From: Bacteroidales bacterium
Lineage (GTDB): Bacteria; Bacteroidota; Bacteroidia; Bacteroidales; WCHB1-69
Assembly: GCA_016285085.1 (NCBI GenBank)
Contig: JAEEQA010000008.1
Coordinates: 1 to 57,054, forward strand
Length of the DNA stretch: 57,054 nucleotides
Direction: 5' to 3'
Shown here: positions 36,201 to 44,155 of the stretch, one piece after another
Position numbering within the stretch: the first letter of the stretch is position 1
Layout: each line of letters begins with the position of its first letter
Position numbers and translations under genes: made by a program
The notes under the pieces: model-generated
The model's input: the letters and a program-made list of their open reading frames with translations, nothing else
Databases searched by the model: none
What the model was told of the DNA's origin: nothing

Positions 36201-37163
36201 TTGACGGATTCTGCCAGTTGGGTGCGTGTGTCGGGCGTATCGGTTTCCGGCGACTACTCCATGAAATCCGCTGCGATTACACACAATGAGTCGTCTTCTA
36301 TCGTTTTGAATTTCACTGCGGTAAGGGATGGAGCGGTGTCGTTCTTTTACAAAACTTCATCCGAAAACAATTACGACTGGCTCAATTTCTACCTGGATGG
36401 ACAGAAAGTGGATCGTTGGTCGGGTGTGCATGATTGGACCTATGTTTATTATGACGTGCTGGCGGGAGCGCATACGTTGAAGTGGGAATATGCCAAGGAT
36501 TATTCTGTGGATGGCAACGCAGACTGCGTGTGGATTGATGAGGTTTGCCTGCCGTTGGACAATGACGCACTTCCGCAGCTGCAAATTACACCGGCGGCGG
36601 TGGCGTTGACGTGCGGTGCAGAGCCGGAAGAGGTGACTTTGCAATACGAATCGGTGACTCCGATTTATCTTCTTTTTGAAAATCAGGTGGTTAGTGAAAA
36701 CAATGGACTTGTCGGCTGGGCATCTATGAATTATGATAACGGCAGTCTCAACGCGCTCGAATCGCGTGACTTTACCCTGACGGTCAATCTGTCGGGAATG
36801 CCCGATGGCATTTACCGTGCGAACCTTCTGGCTACCGTGGAAGGCGGCAATACCGTAACCGTGCCAATCGAGGTGACAGCCCTGAATACGGGCGTTGTCG
36901 AGTATGTGACGGAGCAGCTGTATGTCAAGGTGTATCCGAATCCCACGACTTCGTCCGTCACGGTCGAACTGGATAGGGGAGGGGAGAACACTCCGTTGCA
37001 GTGCCGTCTTTTCGACCTTTCGGGACGTGAGTTGCGGAACTTCCAAATTGCTGACGACACGTTTGATGTGGATGTTTCGGAATATCCTTCCGGTATTTAT
37101 CTGCTCCGCATACAGTCTGTTGACGGTGCCTTGCATCAGGTGATAAAGGTGGTTAAACGTTAG
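33252..37163 (+). CDS. Large secreted C1-family cysteine peptidase with T9SS sorting domain
   Basis: A 1303-residue exported papain-like peptidase with a GTG start (KNILTFILFCGLAVCGWAQ signal). The catalytic Cys is probably Cys84 (QSALECGQSSSIAYTFSYEI), His249 lies in NHGQTIVGYDD and Asn296 in CNSFGTDFANAGY. Between His and Asn sits a pair of dockerin/EF-hand-like calcium loops (DYNGDGRYTNNE and DLNHDGVVDIHD). The remaining 900 residues are beta-rich: a cell-surface beta domain with FPFYGNEYDQICIYADGYI, Ig-like segments, a concanavalin-like segment (NYDWLNFYLDGQ), and a type A sorting domain (VKVYPNPTTSSVTV to VIKVVKR). The MBOAT gene follows four bases later. Confidence 0.9.
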   Translation: MKNILTFILFCGLAVCGWAQTISDIDYQYSQLNAILSPEDEALLRSCPVLKLDAIQMARELPPAVDNSTLPFMSPIYHQSALECGQSSSIAYTFSYEINCRRGLENNSNARRYPTHFAWNFCNGGSSRGVSFMDTWQVIRTAGTPTVAQWGGSYSYGGPAYWASGYNLYYNAMRNRIVEFCAIPTDTEEGLLTLKHWLDNHLRGDEYGGLANFYSTHVPNGHEMLHQIPAGTPHAGMWIVPNFQNNVNHGQTIVGYDDSICWDYNGDGRYTNNEDLNHDGVVDIHDWEVGAVIFCNSFGTDFANAGYSYLPYRKLAELPAQGGIWNACVYVVDVKDEVAPRLTYKATVSHTCRQRIKLMAGVATNVNATRPEHTIEWAVFNFQGGEHYMQGDSTETGRTLELGLDVSRLLEYITPGQPAKFFLEVVENDPDGVSEGEIVAFSLMDYRSNFPTETACTQANVPIVNNDTTFLSVVSSVDFTRPQMAPNPPVMTAFQEYSYQIPVSGGKAPYRFEFTKEFDIKEFTSTCPTPVGNAVTLSNSSSGYATVNLPFSFPFYGNEYDQICIYADGYITFRNNTYNWPFLQNADYQVLNTEMIAPFRMDLTVSSLKVQAASDAVTICVQAKQADNSSSSVNFTVKLYPDGIIEYYYGSMNYYGNDVISAVSRGDSRIFQKTAVSGKGSAAVANRCFRFTPPRKVDFLTLSRDGVLAGTAVEAFTGLPVSVTCFDNNDQRQDTIVLLSCEYDNLLTITDLHISAGGDDVINPGEDVEISFTVRNMDSLPYNDCNIVFMTGNGHVQMFDNEEYFGYIGGGNAYTLNRAIRFHVDESTPHLTILDFAVTIQNDRYPQTSMVSLPVYSFYLEVENFAIKDGGNLRLDPNETDTLLVSFVNRSNLQIIDMQLFLHFDESDITMLDARDDCYVLNSNESYHATFVFRPTADFSPTRVVDAFIDVTVNGHFYRTFPVTLVGDVNCEGFDNGIPQVYDLTDSASWVRVSGVSVSGDYSMKSAAITHNESSSIVLNFTAVRDGAVSFFYKTSSENNYDWLNFYLDGQKVDRWSGVHDWTYVYYDVLAGAHTLKWEYAKDYSVDGNADCVWIDEVCLPLDNDALPQLQITPAAVALTCGAEPEEVTLQYESVTPIYLLFENQVVSENNGLVGWASMNYDNGSLNALESRDFTLTVNLSGMPDGIYRANLLATVEGGNTVTVPIEVTALNTGVVEYVTEQLYVKVYPNPTTSSVTVELDRGGENTPLQCRLFDLSGRELRNFQIADDTFDVDVSEYPSGIYLLRIQSVDGALHQVIKVVKR

Positions 37164-37167
37164 CCCG

Positions 37168-38589
37168 GTGGTTTTCAGTTCGCCCGTCTTTCTGTTTGTC
37201 TTCCTCCCGATATTGCTGCTGGCATATTGGGCATCTCCTTATAAGGTAAAGAATTACACCCTTCTATTGGCGAGTTTGCTCTTCTATTCGTGGGGCGAAC
37301 CGCGCTTCATTTTGGTGGTCATTGCCTCGGTGGTTGCCGATTTTTTTATTGCGAGAAAGATTTCCCGTAGCGAGGACAGGGCAAGGAAGGGGTGGCTGGA
37401 GGCTTCGCTTCTCCTTAATGTCGGTCTGCTGCTCTATTTTAAGTATGCCAATTTTTTTGTGGAAAATGTGCGGGTGATATATGCCTGTTTCGGACTGCAA
37501 CCTTTTGAATGGGTGAATGTTGCGCTTCCTGTCGGAATCTCGTTCATCACCTTTCAGAAGATTTCGTATATGGTCGATGTCTATCGCGGGACGGTGGAGC
37601 CGCAGCGGAAGCTCACGGATTTGATGCTCTACATCCTGATGTTTCCGCAGCTGATAGCCGGGCCGATTGTGCGGTACAAGGACATTGCATCGCAACTTGC
37701 CGACCGAAAGGAAACGGACACGTATGCGCGGCGAGTGAACGGCTTTTTCCGTTTTATGGTCGGTTTGGCGAAGAAGGTGCTGATTGCCAATGTGCTGGCG
37801 GAATATGTGGACGCCGTTTTTGCTGTTTCGCCCGATTATATGTCCTCATCCACGGCATGGGTGGCGATACTGGCCTACACCTTCCAAATCTATTTCGATT
37901 TTTCCGGCTATTCGGATATGGCGTTGGGGTTGGGGCAGATGCTGGGATTCCGTTTCCCCGAGAACTTTAATTTTCCGTATATCTCGCAAAGTATCACGGA
38001 GTTCTGGCGGCGGTGGCACATCACGCTCAGTGCGTGGATCAAGGATTATCTGTATATCCCGATGGGCGGCAACCGCGTTCCCGTTCCACGGATGTATTTC
38101 AATCTTTGTTTTGCCTTCTTCATTTCGGGATTTTGGCATGGCGCCGCGTGGACTTTCATCTTTTGGGGGCTATACCATGGACTGTTCCTTGTTTTGGACA
38201 AGGTGGGTTTGAAGAATATTCTTGCAAAGATGGGTAAATTGCCATCGGTGGTGCTCACCTTTTTTGTCGCGATGATGGGCTGGGTGTTTTTCCGCGCCGA
38301 AAATATGGGGTATGCGTTCTCCTTTATTCGGAAGCTATTTGCGTTCGACGGGCGTTACGACGAGTTCTACTGCGACCGTCGCTTCTGGTTTGTCTTCGCG
38401 CTGGCGGTCATTTTCTCCTTTATGGGCTATTTTAATAAGGTAGAAGATCTTCAGTATAAGCTATATACAGATAAACCAAACCGCTGGGTGCTGTTAGGCG
38501 GCTCAGCGGTTGCGGTAGTGTTGTATGTCTTGTGCGGCGGTTCGCTTCTCGCCGGCGGATTGAATCCGTTTATCTATTTCAGATTTTAG
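37168..38589 (+). CDS. MBOAT-family O-acyltransferase (AlgI-like)
   Basis: A 473-residue multi-pass membrane acyltransferase, the type that moves acyl groups onto periplasmic polysaccharide or other acceptors. A GTG start (VVFSSPVFLFVFLPILLLAYW) is four bases after the peptidase stop, so co-translation is likely. The AlgI-type hallmarks are seen: GISFITFQKISYMVDVYRG, FPQLIAGPIVRYKDI, the catalytic region ITEFWRRWHITLSAWIKDYL, and SGFWHGAAWTFIFWGLYHG with the conserved His. About ten membrane segments are present. Partner SGNH/AlgJ-like genes are absent nearby, so the acceptor is unknown. It ends eight bases from the convergent alcohol dehydrogenase. Confidence 0.94.
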   Translation: MVFSSPVFLFVFLPILLLAYWASPYKVKNYTLLLASLLFYSWGEPRFILVVIASVVADFFIARKISRSEDRARKGWLEASLLLNVGLLLYFKYANFFVENVRVIYACFGLQPFEWVNVALPVGISFITFQKISYMVDVYRGTVEPQRKLTDLMLYILMFPQLIAGPIVRYKDIASQLADRKETDTYARRVNGFFRFMVGLAKKVLIANVLAEYVDAVFAVSPDYMSSSTAWVAILAYTFQIYFDFSGYSDMALGLGQMLGFRFPENFNFPYISQSITEFWRRWHITLSAWIKDYLYIPMGGNRVPVPRMYFNLCFAFFISGFWHGAAWTFIFWGLYHGLFLVLDKVGLKNILAKMGKLPSVVLTFFVAMMGWVFFRAENMGYAFSFIRKLFAFDGRYDEFYCDRRFWFVFALAVIFSFMGYFNKVEDLQYKLYTDKPNRWVLLGGSAVAVVLYVLCGGSLLAGGLNPFIYFRF

Positions 38590-38597
38590 GATTTCTG

Positions 38598-39764
38598 CTA
38601 CAGGCTTTCTTTCAGGATCTCAATGACTTCATCGCGGGTGAGTGTCTTGTAGCCTCCATTGAGCAGGAAGGTGCTGTCGGCGATTTGCGGAAGCATCGCC
38701 TCGGTGACACCGAGGTCCGTGCAGTTCATCACCAACCCGATTTCACGCATCCAGCCTTCCAGGGCTTTCAGGCCCTCTTCCGCAATCTCGCGGTCGGACT
38801 TGTCCTTGCCGCACACGTTCCACACGTTCTGGGCGTAGCGGACGAACTTGGGCAGGCCGGCTTCCAGAATGTGGCGGAAGTAGGGCAGTGTCACGGCGGC
38901 GAGGGTCATGCCGTGGGTGGCATCGGTGTAAACGCCGATGGCGTGTCCGATCATGTGGACTTCCCAGTCGGTGGTTTTGCCGCACTTCAGCAGTGTGTTG
39001 AGCGCCCATGTGGAGGTCCACATGATGTTGGAGCGCGCCTCGTAGTCGTGCGGGTTTTTCACGGCGATGCGGCTGCTGTGGATCAGCGAGCGCATCAGTC
39101 CCTCCGCGAGGTAGTCGGTGGTGTTGTCGTCGAAGTCGCTGAAGTACTGTTCAAAGAGGTGCGACATGATGTCGAAGATGCCGGCCACCATCTGGTACTG
39201 CGGCACGGTGAAGGTGAATTTCGGGTTGAGGATGGCGAACTTCGGGAAGACGTCCGGACCGTACACCTTGCCGATTTTCAGTCCTTCGGTGTGGTTGCTG
39301 ATGACGCTGCCGCCGTTCATCTCGCTGCCGGTCCCGACCATGGTCAGCACGGAGCCGACGGGCACGATGCGGCAGGTGGGGTTCTCGCCGCGCTTGTAGT
39401 ACTTCTCCCACGGGTCCTCCTCGCACCACGCCGACGCGCTCACGCCTTTGGCGTAGTCGATGGTGGAGCCGCCGCCCACAGCGAGGATGAGGTCCACGTT
39501 GTGCTCACGCACCTTGCGGGCACCGTCGTACATCTTTTCCACAGTGGGGTTCGGCATCACGCCGGCGTCCTCCACGATGGTTTTGCCCGCCTCTTTCAGG
39601 ATGGTCACCACCGCATCGTAAATGCCGTTGCGCTTGATGGAACCGCCGCCGTAGCTGAGCATCACCACGGGACCGTAGTTGGCCAGTTCCTTGCTTAAAA
39701 ATTGCAGCGAATCCTCGCCGAAATAAAGTTTTGTCGGATTGTAATATCTGAAATTGCCGTTCAT
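38598..39764 (-). CDS. Iron-containing alcohol dehydrogenase (butanol dehydrogenase-like)
   Basis: A 388-residue group III alcohol dehydrogenase that reduces aldehydes with NAD(P)H, often in fermentation or aldehyde detoxification. The N-terminal nucleotide domain shows VVMLSYGGGSIKRNG, LAVGGGSTIDYAKGVSA and VGTGSEMNGGSVI; the metal-binding half has GIFDIMSHLFEQY and HMIGHAIGVYTDATHG, whose Asp and His residues are the usual iron ligands. It closely matches YqhD/BdhA-type sequences. Substrate range cannot be read from sequence. It lies 45 bases after htpG on the same strand, with no terminator between them. Confidence 0.95.
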   Translation of the reverse strand: MNGNFRYYNPTKLYFGEDSLQFLSKELANYGPVVMLSYGGGSIKRNGIYDAVVTILKEAGKTIVEDAGVMPNPTVEKMYDGARKVREHNVDLILAVGGGSTIDYAKGVSASAWCEEDPWEKYYKRGENPTCRIVPVGSVLTMVGTGSEMNGGSVISNHTEGLKIGKVYGPDVFPKFAILNPKFTFTVPQYQMVAGIFDIMSHLFEQYFSDFDDNTTDYLAEGLMRSLIHSSRIAVKNPHDYEARSNIMWTSTWALNTLLKCGKTTDWEVHMIGHAIGVYTDATHGMTLAAVTLPYFRHILEAGLPKFVRYAQNVWNVCGKDKSDREIAEEGLKALEGWMREIGLVMNCTDLGVTEAMLPQIADSTFLLNGGYKTLTRDEVIEILKESL

Positions 39765-39809
39765 AAAATTGATTTTGATTGCGAATTAATACTGGATTCT
39801 ATATAGATG

Positions 39810-41690
39810 TTACAGCAGCTCCACGCTCCGTTTGATGAACTCGCTCAGTTTCTCGCCTTTCAGGATGTTTTGCGAAAGGAGGGCAAGGTCCACCAACTGC
39901 TGGGTGAGGCTTGTCTTCTTGGCTTCATCGCTCTCTTCCAGAATGCGCGATGCCAGCGGATGGTTGCCGTTCACCACGAGGTTGTAGTGCTCCATGTTGC
40001 CGTAGAAGCCCTTTTGGCCAGACAGTTTCTCCATATCCTGAAACCGGCGCATGAACTCGTTCTGCGTGATCATGATCGGCAGGTCGGTTTCGCTGAGGTT
40101 GGCAATCTGCACCATGAATTTGTCCTTGTCCACGATGCCCTCGAAAACCTCTTTCAGTGTTTTTTGCTCTTCGTCGGAGAGTTTGGCAGGTGTGGGTTCG
40201 TCCTTTTCGATGAGCCGGTCGATGGTGTCGGCATCGACGCGGGCGAAACGGCACTTTTCGAGCTTCTGCTCCAAAAGGTTGATGAAGTGCGTGTCTAAGA
40301 AGCCGTCCATCAGCAGGATGTCGTAGCCGCGTTCCTTGGCCGCCTGGATATAGACGTGCTGCGTCGCCGTGTCGTGGGCGTACAGATAAACGGTGATGTC
40401 GTTCTTGTCCTTCTGCAACGTTTCGATGTGCGTGCGGTATTCATTCATTGTAAAATACTTTCCTTCAATATTTTTGAAAAGGATGAAACTCTTGGCACGC
40501 TCGAAGAATTTTTCGTCCGTCACACAGCCGTACTCGATGAAGACCTTGATGTCGTCCCACTTTTTCTCGAAGTCCTCGCGGTTGTTCTTGAACATCTCCT
40601 CCAGTTTGTCGGCCACCTTCTTGGTGATATGGGAGGAGATTTTCTTGACGTTTGCATCCGACTGCAGGTAGGAACGGGAGACGTTCAGCGGGATGTCGGG
40701 CGAGTCGATGACGCCGTGGAGCAGCATCATGAATTCGGGGATGACGCCCTCCAGCTGGTCGGTGATAAACACTTGGTTGCAATAAAGTTGCACCTTGTTT
40801 TTCTGGATTTCCATCTGGTTGCGTACCTTCGGGAAATAGAGGATACCGGTGAGGTTGAAGGGGTAGTCCACGTTGAGGTGGATCTGGAACAGCGGTTCGT
40901 CGAAGGTCATCGGGTAGAGTTCGCGGTAGAAGGCCACGTACTGCTCCTGCGTGATTTCCGAGGGATTCTGTTTCCACAACGGATTGGTGTTGTTGATGAT
41001 GCGGGGTACCTTGACTTCCACCTCCTTCGGTTCTTCGTCGCTGTCGGCCTGTTTTTCGGGCTTCTCCCACTTGCTCTCCTCGCCGCAGCGGATTTCCACG
41101 GGCAGGAAGCGGCAGTACTTGCGGAGCAGCGACACAATTCTGGGTTCGTCGCAGAACTCCATCGAATCCTCGGCGATGTGCAGCACGATGTCGGTGCCGC
41201 GTTCGGCCTTTTCCGTCTCCTCCATCTCGTAGTCGGGCGAGCCGGTGCAGCTCCACTTCACGGCCTTTGCGTCAGGCAGGTACGACTTGGTGATGATGTC
41301 CACGCGTTCGGACACCATAAAGGCGGAGTAGAAACCGAGGCCGAAGTGGCCGATGATGTTGGCGCCTTCGCTCTTGAACTTCTCCAGAAACTCCTCCGCG
41401 CCGGAGAAGGCAATCTGGTTGATGTAGCGATCGACCTCGTCCGCCGTCATGCCGATACCGCGGTCGGAAACGGTGATGGTTTTCGCCTCCTTGTCCACCG
41501 CCACGTTGATGGTCAGGTCGCCCAGTTCGCAGTCGGCCTTGCCGATCTGCACCAGCGTTTTCAGCTTCTGCGTGGCATCCACTGCGTTGGAAATCAGCTC
41601 TCTGATAAAAATGTCGTGTTCGGAATAGAGGAATTTCTTGATTACCGGGAAGATGTTCTCGGTCTGTACGTTAATCTGTCCTTTTTGCAT
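39810..41690 (-). CDS. htpG: Molecular chaperone HtpG (Hsp90)
   Basis: HtpG is the bacterial Hsp90, an ATP-driven dimeric cytoplasmic chaperone. The ATG at 41690 (MQKGQINVQTENIFPVIKK) gives 626 residues, normal length; a longer in-frame extension from 41792 is not a real N terminus. The GHKL ATP site shows IFIRELISNAVDATQKL, DRGIGMTADEV and GHFGLGFYSAFMV. The middle domain carries the catalytic-loop sequence DSPDIPLNVSRSYLQ, and the dimerisation domain ends the chain. A hairpin containing a sigma-54-like promoter lies 70-90 bases upstream. Confidence 0.98.
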   Translation of the reverse strand: MQKGQINVQTENIFPVIKKFLYSEHDIFIRELISNAVDATQKLKTLVQIGKADCELGDLTINVAVDKEAKTITVSDRGIGMTADEVDRYINQIAFSGAEEFLEKFKSEGANIIGHFGLGFYSAFMVSERVDIITKSYLPDAKAVKWSCTGSPDYEMEETEKAERGTDIVLHIAEDSMEFCDEPRIVSLLRKYCRFLPVEIRCGEESKWEKPEKQADSDEEPKEVEVKVPRIINNTNPLWKQNPSEITQEQYVAFYRELYPMTFDEPLFQIHLNVDYPFNLTGILYFPKVRNQMEIQKNKVQLYCNQVFITDQLEGVIPEFMMLLHGVIDSPDIPLNVSRSYLQSDANVKKISSHITKKVADKLEEMFKNNREDFEKKWDDIKVFIEYGCVTDEKFFERAKSFILFKNIEGKYFTMNEYRTHIETLQKDKNDITVYLYAHDTATQHVYIQAAKERGYDILLMDGFLDTHFINLLEQKLEKCRFARVDADTIDRLIEKDEPTPAKLSDEEQKTLKEVFEGIVDKDKFMVQIANLSETDLPIMITQNEFMRRFQDMEKLSGQKGFYGNMEHYNLVVNGNHPLASRILEESDEAKKTSLTQQLVDLALLSQNILKGEKLSEFIKRSVELL

Positions 41691-41738
41691 GATATTTAAA
41701 TTTTTGATTTTGACAAATAGAAGAAAATGCCAACAAAA

Positions 41739-41781
41739 AGCGGTTGGCGGGATGCTAACAGCAAACATCGTGCCAACCGCT
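41739..41781 (-). terminator. Long hairpin between the aldehyde dehydrogenase gene and htpG
   Basis: A ten-base perfect stem (AGCGGTTGGC / GCCAACCGCT), extended to 14 of 16 paired bases, with a loop of about 11 bases. On the minus strand it is followed by TTTTTG, so it can terminate the aldehyde dehydrogenase transcript. Its upstream arm also contains the sigma-54 motif. Confidence 0.7.
41760..41776 (-). promoter_or_regulatory. Sigma-54 (-24/-12) promoter motif upstream of htpG
   Basis: Minus strand TTGGCACG-ATGT-TTGCT, a full match to the RpoN consensus with GG and GC ten bases apart. The predicted start site lies near 41750, giving a leader of about 60 bases to the htpG ATG. It sits inside the hairpin above, so chance within a terminator is possible. 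Confidence 0.5.
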
Positions 41782-41825
41782 GTGGGTGACAAATTGTCAG
41801 AAATTTTTGTGTGAAACCGATTTCC

Positions 41826-43244
41826 CTAACGCTCAAAGTACTTCAGCAGCTTCATCTTCCACTCGCCGGCTTTGCCGCTGTAGGGGTGTTCGCGCAAGGA
41901 AAGGTTGAAGCGGGTGCGGCCTTTGAGAACCGTCTGCGGGTGCGTGAACTCGCGGAAGCCCCATTCGCCGTGGTACGCTCCCATTCCCGAATGGCCTGTG
42001 CCATTGAAGGGTACGCCCTTTACCATCATGTGGATACACACTTCGTTGATGCAGCCGCCGCCATACTGTTGCGTCTGCATCACCCGTTTTGCCCACCGCA
42101 TATCCTTGGTGAACAAATACATGGCCAACGGATGCTCCCGGTCGGCGATGGTGTCCATCAGCTTGTCCACCTCCTTGTCGGGGAAAGGCACCACCGGCAG
42201 CAGTGGATTGAAAAGTTCATGTTGCACAATGGGTTCGTCCTTGTCCACGGGATAGATGAGGGTCGGGGCAAAACGGCGTTCCTCCCGGTTGCCTTCCCCG
42301 CCGAAGACGATCCGGTCGCGGTAATTGTCCGCCAATGCGGCGCATTTGTCGTAAGCGGCCTCGGTGATGAGTTTGGGGTATTCAGGATTGGTTGTCGGAT
42401 GCTCCCCGATTTGCGCGGTGAAAGCCCTTTTAAGTTCCATAAGGAACGGCTCCGCCACCTCTTCAGCCACTGCTATCTGGTTGATATTGATGCAGATCTG
42501 TCCTGCATTGCATAGTTTGAAGAAGGCGATTTTGCGGGCTGCGTCGGCAAGGTCGGCATCTTTGCGCACCACGCACCAGTTGCCGGTTTCGCCACCCAGT
42601 TCCAATGCCACCGGGGTCAGGTTATCGGCGGCGGCGGCCAGCACGTGCCTGCCCACGGCGGGAGATCCGGTGTAGAAAATTTTGTCGAAGCGTTGGGCAA
42701 GGCACAGATCCGCCACATCGTGTCCCCCGTCGATGAGGGTGATGTACTCGGGCGGAAACACCTCCGCAAAGAAGCTTTTGAGCACTTCCGTGCAGGCCGC
42801 CGACTTGCTGCTGGACTTCACCACCACGGTGTTTCCGCCGCACATCGCTGCCGCCACCACGCCGATGGTGAGCAGGATCGGGAAGTTGAACGGGCTGATG
42901 ACCAGCGACACGCCGTAGGGCATCTTATAGACTTTGGTGATAGTGCTGGGGAAGCACAAAAGCCCGCTGAAGTGGGTTTCGGGGCGGGCCCAGCGGCGAA
43001 GCCCCCGTATCATTTCATTGATTTCCAAGATGGTGGGGCCCACATCGCAGAGGTATGCTTCCACGCGGCTGCGTCCGAGGTCGGCAGCCAGTGCGTCCTC
43101 AAAATCGGTGGCGTGGGCGATGACCGCCGCCTTCAGTTTCTTGAGTTGCTGGATTCTCCATTTTATCGGCAACGTCGCGCCCGTGCGGAAGAACTTGCGC
43201 TGGGCGGCGACAATTTCGGCAATTTGTTCGTGGGTGTAGGACAT
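41826..43244 (-). CDS. Aldehyde dehydrogenase family protein (class 3-like)
   Basis: A 472-residue NAD(P)-dependent aldehyde dehydrogenase of the short class 3 type. The chain shows the expected order: GVSLVISPFNFPILLTIGVV, the FYTGSPAVGRHV cofactor region, VALELGGETGNW with the catalytic Glu, and FKLCNAGQICIN with the catalytic Cys. The normally invariant GGKSP is GGETG, a change next to the Glu that may alter cofactor or substrate use. The ATG is 12 bases after the PIN toxin stop, so it may ride on the toxin-antitoxin transcript. The C-terminal part resembles ALDH3 proteins that end in a basic/hydrophobic tail. Confidence 0.93.
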   Translation of the reverse strand: MSYTHEQIAEIVAAQRKFFRTGATLPIKWRIQQLKKLKAAVIAHATDFEDALAADLGRSRVEAYLCDVGPTILEINEMIRGLRRWARPETHFSGLLCFPSTITKVYKMPYGVSLVISPFNFPILLTIGVVAAAMCGGNTVVVKSSSKSAACTEVLKSFFAEVFPPEYITLIDGGHDVADLCLAQRFDKIFYTGSPAVGRHVLAAAADNLTPVALELGGETGNWCVVRKDADLADAARKIAFFKLCNAGQICININQIAVAEEVAEPFLMELKRAFTAQIGEHPTTNPEYPKLITEAAYDKCAALADNYRDRIVFGGEGNREERRFAPTLIYPVDKDEPIVQHELFNPLLPVVPFPDKEVDKLMDTIADREHPLAMYLFTKDMRWAKRVMQTQQYGGGCINEVCIHMMVKGVPFNGTGHSGMGAYHGEWGFREFTHPQTVLKGRTRFNLSLREHPYSGKAGEWKMKLLKYFER

Positions 43245-43256
43245 AATTCGTGGATT

Positions 43257-43670
43257 TTATGTTTCCGAATGATCCAAAAATTCCAACATCTCCGCAGGAG
43301 TGACAACAGTGGGAACTTTAGGAAAATGCTTGGTGTTACCAGTGATGAGAAAAGCACCTTCTTTCGACATTGACACTTCGAAGAAAACGATGTCATCCGC
43401 ATCGGGAAAAGGAAATTCTGTAGCTTTTCTGTTTGCCCAGAATTCATTTTCAAACAACAGCTCAAACAGGTTCAAAATATCCTCCTCTCGCAAATTGAAC
43501 TTGCTGCGATGCAACACGGTTTGATACTCTGAAAGAATCTCTTCGTTGAACAAAGGGACTATCCGACCTTTGACCACCTGTTCCAGCACTTTTACCGTAG
43601 CGCATTCGGAATTGTTCGTGATCATAGCCGACACGATGACATTGGTGTCGAAGACGGCAAATACTTTCAT
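43257..43670 (-). CDS. PIN-domain toxin (putative ribonuclease)
   Basis: A 137-residue PIN-fold protein of the COG1569-type putative toxins. Acidic metal-binding residues typical of the RNase site appear as Asp8 (VFDTNVIVSA), Glu44 (FNEEILSEYQ), Asp90/Asp93 (FPFPDADDIVFF) and the following ITGNTKHF motif. RNA cleavage is assumed from the family. It overlaps the antitoxin gene upstream by four bases (ATGA), the usual coupling in type II toxin-antitoxin operons. Confidence 0.9.
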   Translation of the reverse strand: MKVFAVFDTNVIVSAMITNNSECATVKVLEQVVKGRIVPLFNEEILSEYQTVLHRSKFNLREEDILNLFELLFENEFWANRKATEFPFPDADDIVFFEVSMSKEGAFLITGNTKHFPKVPTVVTPAEMLEFLDHSET

Positions 43671-43957
43671 TTTCCAGAGCGGGCTTTTTCTATTTCTTCG
43701 TTGATCTCTTCCAATGACAATTCTGGGGTATTGCCATTTTCAGCCCATTTCCGCATATTGTGGAATGCAGCCATCCTTTCTTCAACGGATCTCTTCTCAT
43801 CCGCCCGGATTTCAAATGGGATGCATCTGCGTTGCACCACCGTTCTTGCAAACACGTTAATAGCCGTGTTCACGCTCATTCCAAATTCGGCGCAAAGTGC
43901 GTCAAACATCGTTTTCAGTTGTGAGTCCATCCTCACCGTCATTGACACTTGTGGCAT
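43667..43957 (-). CDS. RelB/DinJ-family antitoxin
   Basis: A 96-residue ribbon-helix-helix protein with the RelB/DinJ opening (SMTVRMDSQLKTMFDALCAEF, then GMSVNTAINVFARTVVQ, and RRCIPFEI), followed by a charged C-terminal region that normally wraps the toxin. It should bind its own operator and neutralise the PIN protein encoded next. RelB/DinJ antitoxins usually pair with RelE/YafQ toxins, so the PIN partner is uncommon. A promoter with TTTGC-GCT-GCAAA just upstream gives a plausible operator. Confidence 0.88.
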   Translation of the reverse strand: MPQVSMTVRMDSQLKTMFDALCAEFGMSVNTAINVFARTVVQRRCIPFEIRADEKRSVEERMAAFHNMRKWAENGNTPELSLEEINEEIEKARSGK

Positions 43958-43973
43958 TTTAAATTGATTTAAA

Positions 43974-43990
43974 TTTGCGCTGCAAAGATA
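43974..43990 (-). promoter_or_regulatory. Promoter and possible operator of the toxin-antitoxin operon
   Basis: On the minus strand TATCTTTG (43983-43990) matches TAnnTTTG. It overlaps the inverted repeat TTTGC-N3-GCAAA (43974-43986), a short palindrome well placed for binding by the antitoxin. Confidence 0.55.
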
Positions 43991-44098
43991 TAAATTTATT
44001 TCATTTAGATATCAAAACAATATCAAAATTATGCAATTCTGCGTGTATACTCCTTTCATCTCTTCCTCCCTTCCTCCAACTTTTAACTCTCAACTAAA

Positions 44099-44135
44099 AA
44101 AACGGGAATCCTCACTTCCGCAGGAACTCCCGTTT
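44099..44135 (-). terminator. Terminator of the small membrane-protein pair
   Basis: AACGGGA...TCCCGTT stem with an inner TCCT/AGGA extension, followed on the minus strand by TTTTTTTAG. It lies about 20 bases after the 44156 stop. The rest of the 43958-44155 gap holds the toxin-antitoxin promoter and nothing else recognisable. Confidence 0.75.
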
Positions 44136-44155
44136 CCAATTCCCAACCGTTTCTG

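Noticed and set aside
40356-41699. 447-codon plus frame opposite htpG
   Set aside because: Opposite htpG; low-complexity Val/Leu/His/Phe translation without motifs.
41691-41792. Upstream extension of htpG to 41792
   Set aside because: It would place the sigma-54 motif and the hairpin inside the protein; the ATG at 41690 matches the family start.
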